A DNA stretch of 64,000 bases from Pseudomonas mosselii (GCF_019823065.1 NZ_CP081966.1:496001-560000); one strand, 5' to 3'. Shown: positions 39,169 through 48,616, numbered from the stretch's first letter. The notes: generated by a model not told the origin, from the sequence alone. Numbers and translations: made by a program.

Positions 39169-39301
39169 CATCCAGCAGGCCTGAAGCGGCAATACGGCCC
39201 ACCTTAGGGTGAGGATTCTAATTTTTCCGCCTACCTTCACGCTCAAGCCCTGCCTCCCAGGGCAGTTCCTCCCTCCCTTGAACGAGCATGAGGTGCAGAG
39301 C

Positions 39302-39724
39302 ATGGCCAAAGTGAATCTCAAGCAGAAAGACGACGCCCAAGGCAGTACCCTGGGTGAGGTGCGCGGCTACGCCCGCAAGATCTGGCTGGCGGGCATCGGT
39401 GCCTACGCCCGCGTCGGCCAGGAAGGTTCCGACTACTTCAAGGAGCTGGTGAAGGCCGGCGAAGGCGTCGAAAAACGCGGCAAGAAGCGCCTGGGTAAAG
39501 AGATCGAAGCCGCCAACGGCCATCTCGACGAAGCCACCCAGGAAGTCAGCCGGGTACGCGGCAAGGTCGAGGTCCAGCTGGACAAAATCGAGAAAGCCTT
39601 CGACGCCCGTGTCGGTCGCGCCTTGAATCGCCTCGGCATTCCGTCTAAACATGACGTTGAGGCGTTGTCCATCAAGCTTGAACAGCTGCATGAGCTGCTC
39701 GAGCGCGTCGCGCACAAACCATAA
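39302..39724 (+). CDS. phaI: PHA granule-associated phasin PhaI
   Basis: 140-aa phasin that coats mcl-PHA granules. The N-terminal signature EVRGYARKIWLAGIGAYARVG matches the start of PhaF; the C-terminal half is a long amphipathic helix with the leucine-zipper-like ending SIKLEQLHELLERV. GAGGTG precedes the ATG. phaF begins 10 nt downstream. In P. putida these two genes are repressed or activated through PhaD at the phaI promoter; no PhaD site was identified here by eye. Confidence 0.95.
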   Translation: MAKVNLKQKDDAQGSTLGEVRGYARKIWLAGIGAYARVGQEGSDYFKELVKAGEGVEKRGKKRLGKEIEAANGHLDEATQEVSRVRGKVEVQLDKIEKAFDARVGRALNRLGIPSKHDVEALSIKLEQLHELLERVAHKP

Positions 39725-39734
39725 GGAGAGCAGG

Positions 39735-40478
39735 ATGGCTGGCAAGAAGAACACCGAGAAAGAAGGCAGTTCCTGGATCGGCGGAATCGAGAAGTATTCC
39801 CGCAAGATCTGGTTGGCTGGCCTGGGTATCTACTCCAAGATCGACCAGGACGGTCCCAAGCTGTTCGATTCGCTGGTGAAGGATGGCGAAAAGGCTGAGA
39901 AGCAGGCGAAGAAAACCGCCGAAGACGTGGCCGAAAGCGCCAAGTCGTCGACCAACTCCCGGGTGTCTGGCGTGAAGGACCGCGCGCTGGGCAAGTGGAG
40001 CGAGCTGGAAGAGGCCTTCGACAAGCGCTTGAACAGCGCCATCTCGCGCCTGGGCGTGCCCAGCCGCAATGAGATCAAGGCCCTGCACCAGCAGGTCGAC
40101 TCGCTGACCAAGCAGATCGAGAAGCTGACCGGCGCGTCGGTGACCCCGATCTCCAAGGCCAGTGCCAGCAAGACCGCGGCCAAGCCCTTGGCCAAGGCGG
40201 CAGCCAAGCCTGCGGCCAAGACCGCTGCGGCCAAACCGGCGGCCAAGCCTGCGGCGAAAACCGCGGCGGCTAAACCGGCAGCCAAGCCAGCGGCGGCCAA
40301 ACCCGCTGCCAAACCCACTGCGGCCAAAAAGCCGGCCGTGAAGAAAGCGACTCCGACCAAGCCTGCGGCAGCCAAGCCGGCCGCTCCGGCGCCCGCCGCC
40401 ACCGCGGCTCCGGCTCCGAGCGCGGCCCCGGCCAGCAGCACGCCGTCGGCACCGGTGAACGCGGCCACCCAGGCCTGA
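39735..40478 (+). CDS. phaF: Phasin and nucleoid-binding protein PhaF
   Basis: 247-aa bifunctional phasin. Residues 1 to about 140 are the granule-binding phasin domain (KYSRKIWLAGLGIYSKI, then an amphipathic helix and a coiled-coil stretch KALHQQVDSLTKQIEKL). Residues about 147-213 are a histone H1-like Ala-Lys-Pro tail with about ten AAKP-type repeats, which binds DNA non-specifically and helps share granules between daughter cells. An Ala/Pro-rich end follows. AAGGAG lies 7 nt before the ATG. Convergent with phaD across a REP pair. Confidence 0.96.
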   Translation: MAGKKNTEKEGSSWIGGIEKYSRKIWLAGLGIYSKIDQDGPKLFDSLVKDGEKAEKQAKKTAEDVAESAKSSTNSRVSGVKDRALGKWSELEEAFDKRLNSAISRLGVPSRNEIKALHQQVDSLTKQIEKLTGASVTPISKASASKTAAKPLAKAAAKPAAKTAAAKPAAKPAAKTAAAKPAAKPAAAKPAAKPTAAKKPAVKKATPTKPAAAKPAAPAPAATAAPAPSAAPASSTPSAPVNAATQA

Positions 40479-40489
40479 CACACCGCGTC

Positions 40490-40563
40490 GCCCTGATCGC
40501 GGGGCAAGCCCGCTCCCACGAAGCCTGCACAGGACGCGTGGGGGTGGGCTTGCCCCGTGATCG
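40490..40563. repeat. REP pair between phaF and phaD
   Basis: Inverted copies ATCGCGGGGCAAGCCCGCTC and GGGGTGGGCTTGCCCCGTGAT around a short centre. Lies between convergent operons and probably stops transcription in both directions. Confidence 0.88.
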
Positions 40564-40565
40564 TT

Positions 40566-41180
40566 TCAGCCTTCCAGATAGCGCATCGCCAACTGCTCCG
40601 CCGCCCTGCGCGCCGGTGCCTGCAGATGCGGCGCCACCAGCATCATCACCTGGTATACCACCACCCCCACATCGCCCTCGCGCCCCAGCACCCGCTGGTA
40701 GTCCAGCGAGCACATCAGGGTCAGGGTGATCTGCTCCACCAGTTGCCCCAGCGCCTGGGTCTCACTGGTCACCTGGCCCTGGCCCTTGAGGCTGGCCAGC
40801 AACGCCGCCAGGGTGCGCTTGAGGGCGTTGATCAGGCTGCGCATGCCCCGCGCCAGCTTGGGCAGGCGCCCGGTGAGGTTGGACAGGTCCTGGAACAAAA
40901 AGCGGTACTGGGCCATGCGCTCGACGATCAGGTGCAGGAACAGCCAGTAGTCCTCGGCGTCCAGGCGCACATCTAGGGGCGGATCGAGCAGTGGCATCAG
41001 CTCCTCTTCGAAACGCTCGAACAGGCCGATCACCAGCGGCTCCTTGCCGTGGAAGTGGTAGTACAGGTTGCCGGGGCTGATCCCCAGTTCATTGGCGATC
41101 TCCAAGGTCGAGACGTTCGGCTCGCCCTGGCGGTTGAACAGCTGCAAGGCACATTCAAGGATACGGTCGCGGGTCTTCAT
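40566..41180 (-). CDS. phaD: TetR-family regulator PhaD
   Basis: 204-aa TetR-type DNA-binding protein. The N-terminal helix-turn-helix (about residues 1-55: TRDRILECALQLFNRQG ... ISPGNLYYHFHGKE) is typical. In P. putida PhaD acts as an activator of the pha promoters, sensing a fatty-acid-derived CoA ligand. Last gene of phaC1-phaZ-phaC2-phaD, starting 4 nt after the phaC2 stop. Confidence 0.95.
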   Translation of the reverse strand: MKTRDRILECALQLFNRQGEPNVSTLEIANELGISPGNLYYHFHGKEPLVIGLFERFEEELMPLLDPPLDVRLDAEDYWLFLHLIVERMAQYRFLFQDLSNLTGRLPKLARGMRSLINALKRTLAALLASLKGQGQVTSETQALGQLVEQITLTLMCSLDYQRVLGREGDVGVVVYQVMMLVAPHLQAPARRAAEQLAMRYLEG

Positions 41181-41184
41181 CCGG

Positions 41185-42867
41185 TCAGCGCGCCAATACG
41201 TAGCTGCCCGGCGCGGGGCCCAGCGGTGGATAGGTGGCGTTGCCCAGTTCCTCGCGTGGCGCCTTCAGCGTGCCGGAGCGCTCACTGATCCATTCCCGCC
41301 ACAACGGCCACCAGCTGCCGTCGCGCCGTTGGGCATCGTGGAACCAGGCCCGCGGGTCGCTGGAGAGCTTGGGGTTTTCCAGGTAGTAGGCCTTGGGATT
41401 GCCGGGCGGGTTGATGATGCTCTGGATATGCCCACTGTTGGCCAGGATGAAACGTCGGTCGCCACCGAGCAACAGCGCCGAGCGGTAGACCGCGTCCCAC
41501 GGAGTGATGTGGTCGTTGCTGCCGGCCACGGTGAAACTGTCCAGCCCGACCTGCTTGAGGTCGATAGGTGTACCGCACACTTCCAGGCCTTCGGGGAAGG
41601 TCAGCGGGTTGAGCTTGAAGAAGTCCAGCAGGTCGCCGTGCAGGGCGGCGGGCAGGCGGGTGTTGTCGGCGTTCCAGTAGAGGATGTCGAACGCCGGCGG
41701 GGTCTTGCCCATCAGGTAGTTGTTGACCCAGTAGTTCCAGATCAGGTCGTTGGGGCGCATCCAGGCGAAGATGCGCGCCACTTCGCCGCCGTCCAGCACG
41801 CCGCGCTGGTACGAGCGGCGCTTGGCCGCCTCGATGGTCTGCTCGTCGGCGAACAGGCTGGCGGGACTGTCGAAATGGCTGTCGAGCAGGCTCACCAGGT
41901 AGGTGGCGCTGCGCACCTTGCGCAGTTGCTTCTTGGCCTGCAGGTGGCCCTGCAGGGCGGCCATGGTCAGGCCGCCGGCGCAGGCGCCCATCAGGTTGGG
42001 ATCACGGCTGCCGCTGATGCTGCGGCAGGCGTTGAGCGCCTCCTCCAGGGCCTGCACGTAGCTGGACAGGCCCCATTCGCGGTGACGCGGGTCAGGGTTG
42101 CGCCAGCTGACCATGAACACCTGCAGGCCCTGCTTGAGCATGTACTGGACGAAGCTGTTGGTCGGGCCGAGGTCGAAGATGTAGAACTTGTTGATCTGCG
42201 GCGGTACCACCAGCAATGGCCGGGCGTACTGTTTCTCGCTCATGGGCTTGTACTGGATCAGTTCCAGCAGCTCGTTGCGAAACACCACCGCGCCGGGGGT
42301 GGCGGCCAGGTTGCCACCGACTTCGAAGGCCCGTTCGTCCACCTGGCGCGGCAGGCCGTCGTTGTGGCGCAGGTCGTCGAGCAGGTGGCTGGCCCCGCGC
42401 AGCAGGCTCAGGCCGCCGGTGTTGAACAGCTCCTTGATCGCCAGCGGGTTGAGCAGCGAGTTGCTCGGCGCGAAGGCGTCGCTGACCAGGTTGAACAGGA
42501 ACTGCGCCCGGGCGCGGTCATCGTCGGTCAGGCTGCTTTCCTCGATCCACAGGCGAGTTTGCTTCTGCCAGGCCAGGTAGGCCTGCAGGCCGCGACGGTA
42601 GAACGGGTTCTGGCTCCAAGTCGGGTCGCTGAAGCGCGCGTCGCGGGGGTGGGGTTGATAGGCGCTGTCACCGATCAGCACACGGCCCAGCTGGCCGCCC
42701 AGGCTCAGCAGATGGTGCGCGGTGTGCAGCGGGTTGCGCAGGCCGATCCGGCCGACCTGGCGCAGGGTCGAGATCAGGTCGCGACCGCGCAGGCCGGTGA
42801 TGGCGTTCTGCACGTTCATGCTCGTGGCGGGGACCGGTGTCATCCCTCTGGCCGGTTTGTCCTTCAT
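41185..42867 (-). CDS. phaC2: Class II PHA synthase PhaC2
   Basis: 560-aa poly(3-hydroxyalkanoate) polymerase using 3-hydroxyacyl-CoA of 6-14 carbons. The lipase-like box reads GACAGG with the nucleophile Cys296; VAGSNDHITPW and GGDRRFILANSGHIQS hold the partner Asp and His. N-terminal PhaC_N domain and C-terminal alpha/beta hydrolase domain are both complete. Shares length and layout with PhaC1 about 1 kb away, from which it arose by duplication. Separated from phaZ by 115 nt. Confidence 0.96.
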   Translation of the reverse strand: MKDKPARGMTPVPATSMNVQNAITGLRGRDLISTLRQVGRIGLRNPLHTAHHLLSLGGQLGRVLIGDSAYQPHPRDARFSDPTWSQNPFYRRGLQAYLAWQKQTRLWIEESSLTDDDRARAQFLFNLVSDAFAPSNSLLNPLAIKELFNTGGLSLLRGASHLLDDLRHNDGLPRQVDERAFEVGGNLAATPGAVVFRNELLELIQYKPMSEKQYARPLLVVPPQINKFYIFDLGPTNSFVQYMLKQGLQVFMVSWRNPDPRHREWGLSSYVQALEEALNACRSISGSRDPNLMGACAGGLTMAALQGHLQAKKQLRKVRSATYLVSLLDSHFDSPASLFADEQTIEAAKRRSYQRGVLDGGEVARIFAWMRPNDLIWNYWVNNYLMGKTPPAFDILYWNADNTRLPAALHGDLLDFFKLNPLTFPEGLEVCGTPIDLKQVGLDSFTVAGSNDHITPWDAVYRSALLLGGDRRFILANSGHIQSIINPPGNPKAYYLENPKLSSDPRAWFHDAQRRDGSWWPLWREWISERSGTLKAPREELGNATYPPLGPAPGSYVLAR

Positions 42868-42982
42868 GCCAACACTCCTTCGTCAGATCCATTTCCGCGT
42901 TGGCCTCGTCGCGGGCTCGCCCGCGCGAAGGCGCACTGGGCTTGGCTGCAACTAGCCTGTGCTGACGCATAAAAAAGCCTTC

Positions 42983-43834
42983 CTACCCCCTTGCCGCTGG
43001 CCGGGGGTGCATGACCGCGCGTTGGCGTTCCTGCTCGAGGAATTTCATGATGATCGGCGCGACGGCTTCGGCCCGGGTGATCAGGAACAAGTGGCCGTCG
43101 TCGATTATGTGTAGCTGGGCATTGGGAATTCGCCAGGCCAGCAAGCGCATGTTGATCAATGGGATCAACGGATCGTCGTCGCCGGCCAGCACCAGCGTGG
43201 GTTGGTGGATCTTGTGCAACCAGTGGATGCTGGTCCATCCGAGTCCGGCGAACAGTTGCCAGTAGTAGCCCAGCTTGCCGCCCGAACGGACCTTGGAGGC
43301 GTGGTGCATGGCCAGCTCAGGGTCGCGCCGGAAGCCGCCGCCATAGATCAGCGGGGCGATGCGGATCACATGGGAGGGTTGCACGTAGCGCCTTGGGCTG
43401 GCCATCATCCACAGCACCTTGGGCTTGCCCGGTACCATCACCGCGCCGGCGGCGGTGGCGGCCAGCACCAGCTTCTTGCAGCGCTCCGGGTAGTCGTGGG
43501 CAAATTGCTGGGCCAGGGCGCCGCCCCAGGACACACCGATGACGTTGACCTGGCCGTAGTCCAGGTAGTCGAGCATGCGCGCGGTCAGCTTGGCCAGGCC
43601 GGGAAAGCGGTAGGGGTGGCGCGGCGTCGACGAGCCGCCGACCCCGGGCACGTCGAAGGCGATGACTTCCAGGTCCGGGTCCAGCGCCTCGATGAAAGGG
43701 AATACCAGCTCGAGGTTGGCGCCGATGCCGTTGAAGATCAGCAACGGCGTCAGGTGTGGCTTGCCCGGGCGGACCGCGGTGCGGATGGACTGATCGTCCA
43801 GCTCGACGGTCCTGAAGATGTACGGTTGCGGCAT
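42983..43834 (-). CDS. phaZ: Intracellular PHA depolymerase PhaZ
   Basis: 283-aa alpha/beta hydrolase that releases 3-hydroxyalkanoic acids from intracellular mcl-PHA. The serine elbow GVSWGG and the late IDDGHLFL histidine, plus LVLAGDDDPLI with the Asp, form the triad. No signal peptide, as expected for an intracellular depolymerase. Placed between the two synthase genes, the canonical arrangement. Confidence 0.96.
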   Translation of the reverse strand: MPQPYIFRTVELDDQSIRTAVRPGKPHLTPLLIFNGIGANLELVFPFIEALDPDLEVIAFDVPGVGGSSTPRHPYRFPGLAKLTARMLDYLDYGQVNVIGVSWGGALAQQFAHDYPERCKKLVLAATAAGAVMVPGKPKVLWMMASPRRYVQPSHVIRIAPLIYGGGFRRDPELAMHHASKVRSGGKLGYYWQLFAGLGWTSIHWLHKIHQPTLVLAGDDDPLIPLINMRLLAWRIPNAQLHIIDDGHLFLITRAEAVAPIIMKFLEQERQRAVMHPRPAARG

Positions 43835-43898
43835 GCGCGTGACTCTGTGGTGAAGGTAGCGCCGCGATGCGCCGACTGGCCCATCGCGGCGGTTCGGT

Positions 43899-45578
43899 TC
43901 AACGCTCGTGCACGTATGTTCCCGGTGCGGCCTCGCCTGCGGTATAGGTGCGGTTACCCAGCTTTGTAGGCGCCTTCTTGAGTTCGCCGGCGCGCTCGCC
44001 CAGCCAGGCCTGCCAGTGCAGCCACCAGGAGTCGGCGTGCTTGATGGCGTTCTCCTGCCAGGCCACCGGGTCGTCCGGGCGGTCCTCGCCGGTCATGAAG
44101 CGTGCCTTGGGGTTGCCCGGCGGGTTGAGGATGCTCTGGATATGGCCGCTGTTGGACAGCACGAACTCGATCTTGCCGCCGAACAGGTGCGCAGAGCGGT
44201 AGCACGACTGCCACGGGGTAATGTGGTCGGCGGTGCCGGCGACGCTGTAGATGTCGCAGTCGACCTTCTTCAGGTCGATGGCGGTGCCGCACACCTCGAG
44301 GGCGTCGGGGCGGGTCAGCGGGTTGTTCTTGAACATCTCGATCAGATCACCGTGGAAGGCGGCCGGCAGGCGGGTGGTGTCGTTGTTCCAGAACAGGATG
44401 TCGAACACCGGCGGTTCGTTGCCCAGCAGGTAATTGTTGACCCAGTAGTTCCAGATCAGGTCGTTGGGGCGCATCCAGGCGAATACTTTGGCCATGTCGC
44501 TGCCTTCGAGCACGCCAGCCTGGTAGGAGTGGCGCTTGGCCGCCTCCAGCGTTTGCTCGTCGACGAACAGCGCGACCTGGGTGTCGACGGTGGTGTCGAG
44601 CACGCTCACCAGCAGGGTGAGGGCGTTGACCTTTTTCTCGCCGAGCGCGGCGTAGTGGCCCACCAGCGCGGTGCAGGTGATGCCGCCGGAGCAGGCGCCA
44701 AGCATGTTCAGGTCCTTGCTGCCGGTGATCGCCAGCACCGCGTCGACTGCTTCCTTGAGCGCGTCGATGTAGGTCGAAAGGCCCCACTCGCGCTGAGCCT
44801 TGGTCGGGTTGCGCCAGCTGATGATGAAGGTCTGCTGCTGGGAGCGCAGGCAGAAGCGTGCCAGGCTCTTTTCCGGGCTCAGGTCGAACACGTAGAACTT
44901 GTTGATCTGGGGCGGTACCACCAGCAGCGGACGGCTGTGCACCTGCTCGGTAATGGGGCTGTACTGGATCAGCTCCAGCACATCGTTGCGGTACACCACC
45001 GAGCCTTCGCTGGTGCCGAGGTTTTTACCGACCTCGAAGGCCTCCATGTTCACCTGGCTGGGCATGCCGCCGTTGTTGACGATGTCCTTGGCCAGGTTGG
45101 ACAGCCCGTCGAGCAGGCTCTTGCCGCCGGTCTCGAAGAAGCGCTTGACCGCGGCGGGGTTGGAAAGGGTGTTGGTGGGGGCCATGGCCTCGGTCACCAG
45201 GTTGATGACGAACTGCCCGCGGCTGATGTCCTGGGGCGACAGGTCGCTTTCGCTGATCCAGTCGTTGAGCTCCTTGCGCCAGGCCAGGTAGGTCTGCAGG
45301 TAGCGGCGGTACAGGGGGTTCTTGCTCCACGCCGGGTCGGCGAAGCGACGGTCGTCGCCTTCGGGCTGCAGGGCCGACTTGCCCAGCAGCACGTTCTTCA
45401 GCTCCAGGCCGAAATGCGCCACGTGCTTGGCGCTGTGCAAGGGCTGGCGTATTGCCTGGCGCAACACCGTGCGCGCCGATGTCAGCAGATCCTTGCGGCG
45501 AATGCCGATAACCGGGTTCAGCCCCAGGGTGTTTTCCGAGGCCTGCCGCTGCAACTCATCGTTGTTCTTGTTACTCAT
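43899..45578 (-). CDS. phaC1: Class II PHA synthase PhaC1
   Basis: 559-aa main mcl-PHA polymerase. Nucleophile Cys296 in GACSGG, with VAGTADHITPW and LSNSGHIQS supplying Asp and His. First gene of the phaC1ZC2D unit. It has a 336-nt upstream region with a sigma-54 type promoter about 205 nt before the ATG. Stop to phaZ start is 64 nt. Confidence 0.97.
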   Translation of the reverse strand: MSNKNNDELQRQASENTLGLNPVIGIRRKDLLTSARTVLRQAIRQPLHSAKHVAHFGLELKNVLLGKSALQPEGDDRRFADPAWSKNPLYRRYLQTYLAWRKELNDWISESDLSPQDISRGQFVINLVTEAMAPTNTLSNPAAVKRFFETGGKSLLDGLSNLAKDIVNNGGMPSQVNMEAFEVGKNLGTSEGSVVYRNDVLELIQYSPITEQVHSRPLLVVPPQINKFYVFDLSPEKSLARFCLRSQQQTFIISWRNPTKAQREWGLSTYIDALKEAVDAVLAITGSKDLNMLGACSGGITCTALVGHYAALGEKKVNALTLLVSVLDTTVDTQVALFVDEQTLEAAKRHSYQAGVLEGSDMAKVFAWMRPNDLIWNYWVNNYLLGNEPPVFDILFWNNDTTRLPAAFHGDLIEMFKNNPLTRPDALEVCGTAIDLKKVDCDIYSVAGTADHITPWQSCYRSAHLFGGKIEFVLSNSGHIQSILNPPGNPKARFMTGEDRPDDPVAWQENAIKHADSWWLHWQAWLGERAGELKKAPTKLGNRTYTAGEAAPGTYVHER

Positions 45579-45782
45579 CTACGACGCTCCGTTGTCCTGA
45601 GACGAGTACCGGTGTGCTGTGACAGCCCGGTACTGCTACTCGGGTGACCAGTGATAAGGAACAGCGGTGCTGCGACCGGATGCGTGCCGATGATGAGCTG
45701 CGTGGGTTTCTGCGTGTGAAGACAACCTGCTTTCGCTCGCGACCTCTACATACCGGCCCGGCCCTGCCTGCCTTCAAGGCGA

Positions 45783-45798
45783 TGCAGGGAACTTGCCA
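45783..45798 (-). promoter_or_regulatory. Sigma-54 promoter of phaC1
   Basis: Minus strand TGGCAAGTTCCCTGCA against TGGCACG-N4-TTGCA: the invariant GG and GC are 12 nt apart as required. Sigma-54 control of phaC1 has been suggested in other pseudomonads. Inferred from sequence. Confidence 0.72.
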
Positions 45799-45834
45799 GC
45801 TCCATTGGTTACCCGACTTTCGTGTAATGCGCAA

Positions 45835-45855
45835 GACAGCCAATCTTTGGCTGTC
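45835..45855. repeat. Palindrome upstream of phaC1
   Basis: GACAGCCAA-TCT-TTGGCTGTC, 9-bp arms. It lies about 37 nt upstream of the -24 box and 60 nt beyond the DUF971 stop codon. It could be an operator or the DUF971 terminator; no T-run follows on either strand. Confidence 0.6.
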
Positions 45856-45914
45856 ATCAAGGCATTCAAGCAGATGAGATTAGAAAATGCGCTCTAAAGC
45901 CTGCGAGCCTTGAG

Positions 45915-46292
45915 CTAGAGCATCAATTTCACCACCGATTCGGACGGGTCGCGGGATTTGCCGGCCTTGTGCAATTCGTCGAGGTACTCGGCCCACAGCT
46001 GCTCCTGGCGCAGGCACAGCTGCTCGAGGTACTCCCAGGTGAACAATCCGGAGTCATGGCCATCGTCGAAGGTCAGTTTCAGTGCATATTGACCGGCCGG
46101 TTCCAGACCGCTGAGGCCGACGTTGATCTTGCCAAATTGCAGGATGGGGTTGCCGTGGCCCTGGACCTCGGCGGACGGCGAATGCACGCGCAGGAATTCG
46201 GCGGGCAGGTGGTAGACCTCGCCGGGGGCGTAGGTGAGGGTGAGGGTCTTGGAGGCTTTGTGCAGGTTGATGGCGGTGGGGAGGCGGGCCAT
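45915..46292 (-). CDS. DUF971 protein (GBBH-like N-terminal domain)
   Basis: 125-aa protein of the DUF971 family, a small beta-rich domain also found at the N-terminus of gamma-butyrobetaine hydroxylase. Seen segments are INLHKASKTLTLTY, YHLPAEFLRVHSPSAEV and FDDGHDSGLFTWEYL, the last being the most conserved. The bacterial stand-alone protein has no proven function; links to iron-sulphur metabolism have been suggested from gene context elsewhere. Located downstream of hslU across a REP pair. Confidence 0.9.
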   Translation of the reverse strand: MARLPTAINLHKASKTLTLTYAPGEVYHLPAEFLRVHSPSAEVQGHGNPILQFGKINVGLSGLEPAGQYALKLTFDDGHDSGLFTWEYLEQLCLRQEQLWAEYLDELHKAGKSRDPSESVVKLML

Positions 46293-46349
46293 GGCTGGAA
46301 TCTCTGGTGAGCTGATGGTGCAAGCTTCGGGAGATTCAGGGGATTGTGC

Positions 46350-46462
46350 AAGGGGGCTGCTTTGCAGCCCTTTCGCGACACAAGGCCGCTCCTACAGATG
46401 ATCGCGATTCCCTGTAGAAGCGGCCTTGTGTCGCGAAAGGGCCGCGCAGCGGCCCCCAGCGG
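46350..46462. repeat. REP pair between hslU and DUF971 gene
   Basis: Inverted copies CCTTTCGCGACACAAGGCCGC and GCGGCCTTGTGTCGCGAAAGG flanked by GGGGGCTGCTTTGCAGCCC and GGGCCGCGCAGCGGCCC hairpins. Confidence 0.9.
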
Positions 46463-46464
46463 TC

Positions 46465-47808
46465 TTACAGGATATAGCGCGACAGGTCTTCGTTCTGCGC
46501 CAGCTCACCCAGGTGGCTGTTTACGTAGGCGGCGTCGATGTGGATCGGCGTCTCGTCGTGGGTGCTGGCCAGGTCGCCGGCGCTGAACGACACTTCTTCG
46601 AGCAGGCGCTCGAGCAAGGTGTGCAGGCGGCGGGCACCGATGTTCTCGGTCTTCTCGTTGACCTGGTAGGCGATCTCGGCCAGGCGCTTGAGGCCTTCGT
46701 CGGCGAACTCGATGTTCAGGCCCTCGGTCTTGAGCAGGGCGCTGTACTGTTCGGTCAGTGAGGCATGCGGCTCCTTGAGGATGCGCTCGAAGTCTTCCGG
46801 GGTCAGCGCCTTGAGCTCGACACGGATTGGCAGGCGGCCCTGGAGCTCGGGCACCAGGTCGCTTGGCTTGCTCAGGTGGAACGCGCCGGAGGCGATGAAC
46901 AGGATGTGGTCGGTCTTGACCATGCCCAGCTTGGTGTTGACGGTGCAGCCCTCGATCAGCGGCAACAGGTCGCGCTGTACGCCTTCACGGGAGACATCGG
47001 CGCCGCCGACGTTGCCACGCTTGGCCACCTTGTCGATCTCGTCGATGAACACGATGCCGTGCTGCTCGACCGCTTCCAGGGCCTTGGCCTTGAGCTCTTC
47101 CTCGTTGACCAGGCGGCCGGCTTCCTCGTCGCGGACCATCTTCAGGGCGTCCTTGACCTTCAGCTTGCGGCTCTTGCGCTTGCCCTTGCCCATGTTGGCG
47201 AACAGGCTCTGCAGCTGGTTGGTCATCTCTTCCATGCCGGGCGGCGCGGCGATCTCGACGCCCATGTTCTCGGCGACTTCGATCTCGATTTCCTTGTCGT
47301 CCAGCTGGCCTTCGCGCAAGCGCTTGCGGAACAGCTGGCGGGTGTTGGAGTCGGTGCTGGACTGCTGGGCTTCCTCGCTGAAGCTGCTGACCCGCGCCTG
47401 CGGTAGCAGGGCGTCGAGGATACGGTCTTCGGCGGCGTCCTCGGCGCGGTGGCGCACGCGCACGATCTCCTGCTCGCGCAGCATCTTCAGCGCGGCGTCG
47501 GCCAAGTCGCGGATGATCGACTCGACGTCACGGCCAACGTAGCCAACTTCGGTGAACTTGGTCGCCTCGACCTTGATGAACGGCGCGTTGGCCAGCTTGG
47601 CCAGGCGGCGGGCGATTTCGGTCTTGCCGACACCGGTGGGGCCGATCATCAGGATGTTCTTGGGCGTCACTTCGGCACGCAGCTCGGCAGGGAGCTGCAT
47701 GCGCCGCCAGCGGTTGCGCAGGGCGATGGCGACGGCGCGCTTGGCGTCGTCCTGACCGATGATGTGGCGGTTCAGTTCGTGAACGATTTCGCGGGGGGTC
47801 ATGGACAT
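46465..47808 (-). CDS. hslU: ATP-dependent protease ATPase subunit HslU
   Basis: 447-aa AAA+ unfoldase (ClpY) of the HslUV protease. Walker [10 protein letters not shown], the [14 protein letters not shown] pore segment, Walker [10 protein letters not shown], and the C-terminal tail EDLSRYIL that docks into HslV are all intact. The start [12 protein letters not shown] at 47808 is standard. It follows hslV by 76 nt in one operon with the heat-shock promoter upstream of hslV. Confidence 0.98.
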   Translation of the reverse strand: MSMTPREIVHELNRHIIGQDDAKRAVAIALRNRWRRMQLPAELRAEVTPKNILMIGPTGVGKTEIARRLAKLANAPFIKVEATKFTEVGYVGRDVESIIRDLADAALKMLREQEIVRVRHRAEDAAEDRILDALLPQARVSSFSEEAQQSSTDSNTRQLFRKRLREGQLDDKEIEIEVAENMGVEIAAPPGMEEMTNQLQSLFANMGKGKRKSRKLKVKDALKMVRDEEAGRLVNEEELKAKALEAVEQHGIVFIDEIDKVAKRGNVGGADVSREGVQRDLLPLIEGCTVNTKLGMVKTDHILFIASGAFHLSKPSDLVPELQGRLPIRVELKALTPEDFERILKEPHASLTEQYSALLKTEGLNIEFADEGLKRLAEIAYQVNEKTENIGARRLHTLLERLLEEVSFSAGDLASTHDETPIHIDAAYVNSHLGELAQNEDLSRYIL

Positions 47809-47884
47809 GATGAATGTGGTCCTTCGGCAAAGTGGGTCAGCGTGGAAAAGCCCCATCACCGGGATGGGGCGCCAGAACAGCTGA

Positions 47885-48415
47885 TCACTCGGCCAGGTCC
47901 TGCTCCTCGATGGTCAGGTTGTGGTTGGTGAACACGCAAATGTCGCCGGCGATGTTCAGGGCTGTCTCGGCGATCTCACGGGCCGAGAGGTCGGTCTTGT
48001 TCAGCAGGGCGCGGGCCGCGGCCTGGGCGTAGGCACCGCCGGAACCCATGGCGATCAGGCCGTCCTCGGGTTCGACCACGTCGCCGTTACCAGTGATGAT
48101 CAGCGAGGCGTCCTTGTTGGCCACGGCCAGCATGGCTTCCAAGCGGCTCAGGGTACGGTCGGTACGCCATTCCTTGGCCAGCTCGACGGCGGCGCGCACC
48201 AGATGGCCGGAGTGTTTCTGCAACTGGGCTTCGAAGCGTTCGAACAGCGTGAAGGCATCGGCGGTGGCACCGGCGAAGCCGGCGATGACCTGGCCGTTGT
48301 ACAGGCGACGGACTTTCTTGGCGTTGCCTTTCATCACAGTGTTGCCGAGGGAAACCTGGCCGTCGCCGCCCATGACGACTTTGCCGTTACGGCGGACAGA
48401 AACGATGGTAGTCAA
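47885..48415 (-). CDS. hslV: ATP-dependent protease peptidase subunit HslV
   Basis: 176-aa proteasome-beta-like threonine peptidase (ClpQ). The nucleophile is Thr2, exposed after removal of the initiator ([22 protein letters not shown]). [15 protein letters not shown] is the conserved C-terminal helix region. The start codon is TTG, which is forced by the catalytic Thr position; GGAG lies 9 nt upstream. Confidence 0.98.
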   Translation of the reverse strand: MTTIVSVRRNGKVVMGGDGQVSLGNTVMKGNAKKVRRLYNGQVIAGFAGATADAFTLFERFEAQLQKHSGHLVRAAVELAKEWRTDRTLSRLEAMLAVANKDASLIITGNGDVVEPEDGLIAMGSGGAYAQAAARALLNKTDLSAREIAETALNIAGDICVFTNHNLTIEEQDLAE

Positions 48416-48462
48416 GGGAGAGTCTCCACGCAGCGGGGCGAAAATGCCTGATGCAGACTCAT

Positions 48463-48489
48463 ATGGGGGGAGGGGGGAAGGATTTCAAC
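48463..48489 (-). promoter_or_regulatory. Sigma-32 heat-shock promoter of hslVU
   Basis: Minus strand GTTGAAA - 14 nt - CCCCAT, very close to the sigma-32 consensus CTTGAAA-N13/15-CCCCAT, about 50 nt before the hslV start. Confidence 0.85.
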
Positions 48490-48527
48490 CAGCGGGGATG
48501 AATGGTTGTTTCAGGTCTTTGCCGGCT

Positions 48528-48609
48528 CCATCGCGGGGCAAGCCCGCTCCCACGCCAGGTCGACCTTGCGTGGGAGCTCCTGCGTGGGAGCGGGCTTGCC
48601 CCGCGATAG
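48528..48609. repeat. REP pair upstream of hslV
   Basis: ATCGCGGGGCAAGCCCGCTC and GAGCGGGCTTGCCCCGCGAT in inverted order around a GTGGGAGC-containing centre. Lies between the pyrC' stop codon and the hslV promoter. Confidence 0.9.
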
Positions 48610-48616
48610 GCGTTAC

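Larger units (their letters stand above)
45579..45914 (-). promoter_or_regulatory. phaC1 upstream control region
   Basis: 336 bp without a gene between phaC1 and the DUF971 gene. It contains the sigma-54 type promoter at 45783-45798 and a 9-bp palindrome at 45835-45855. The part from about 45820 to 45900 is relatively AT-rich. No second coding frame is convincing. Confidence 0.75.
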
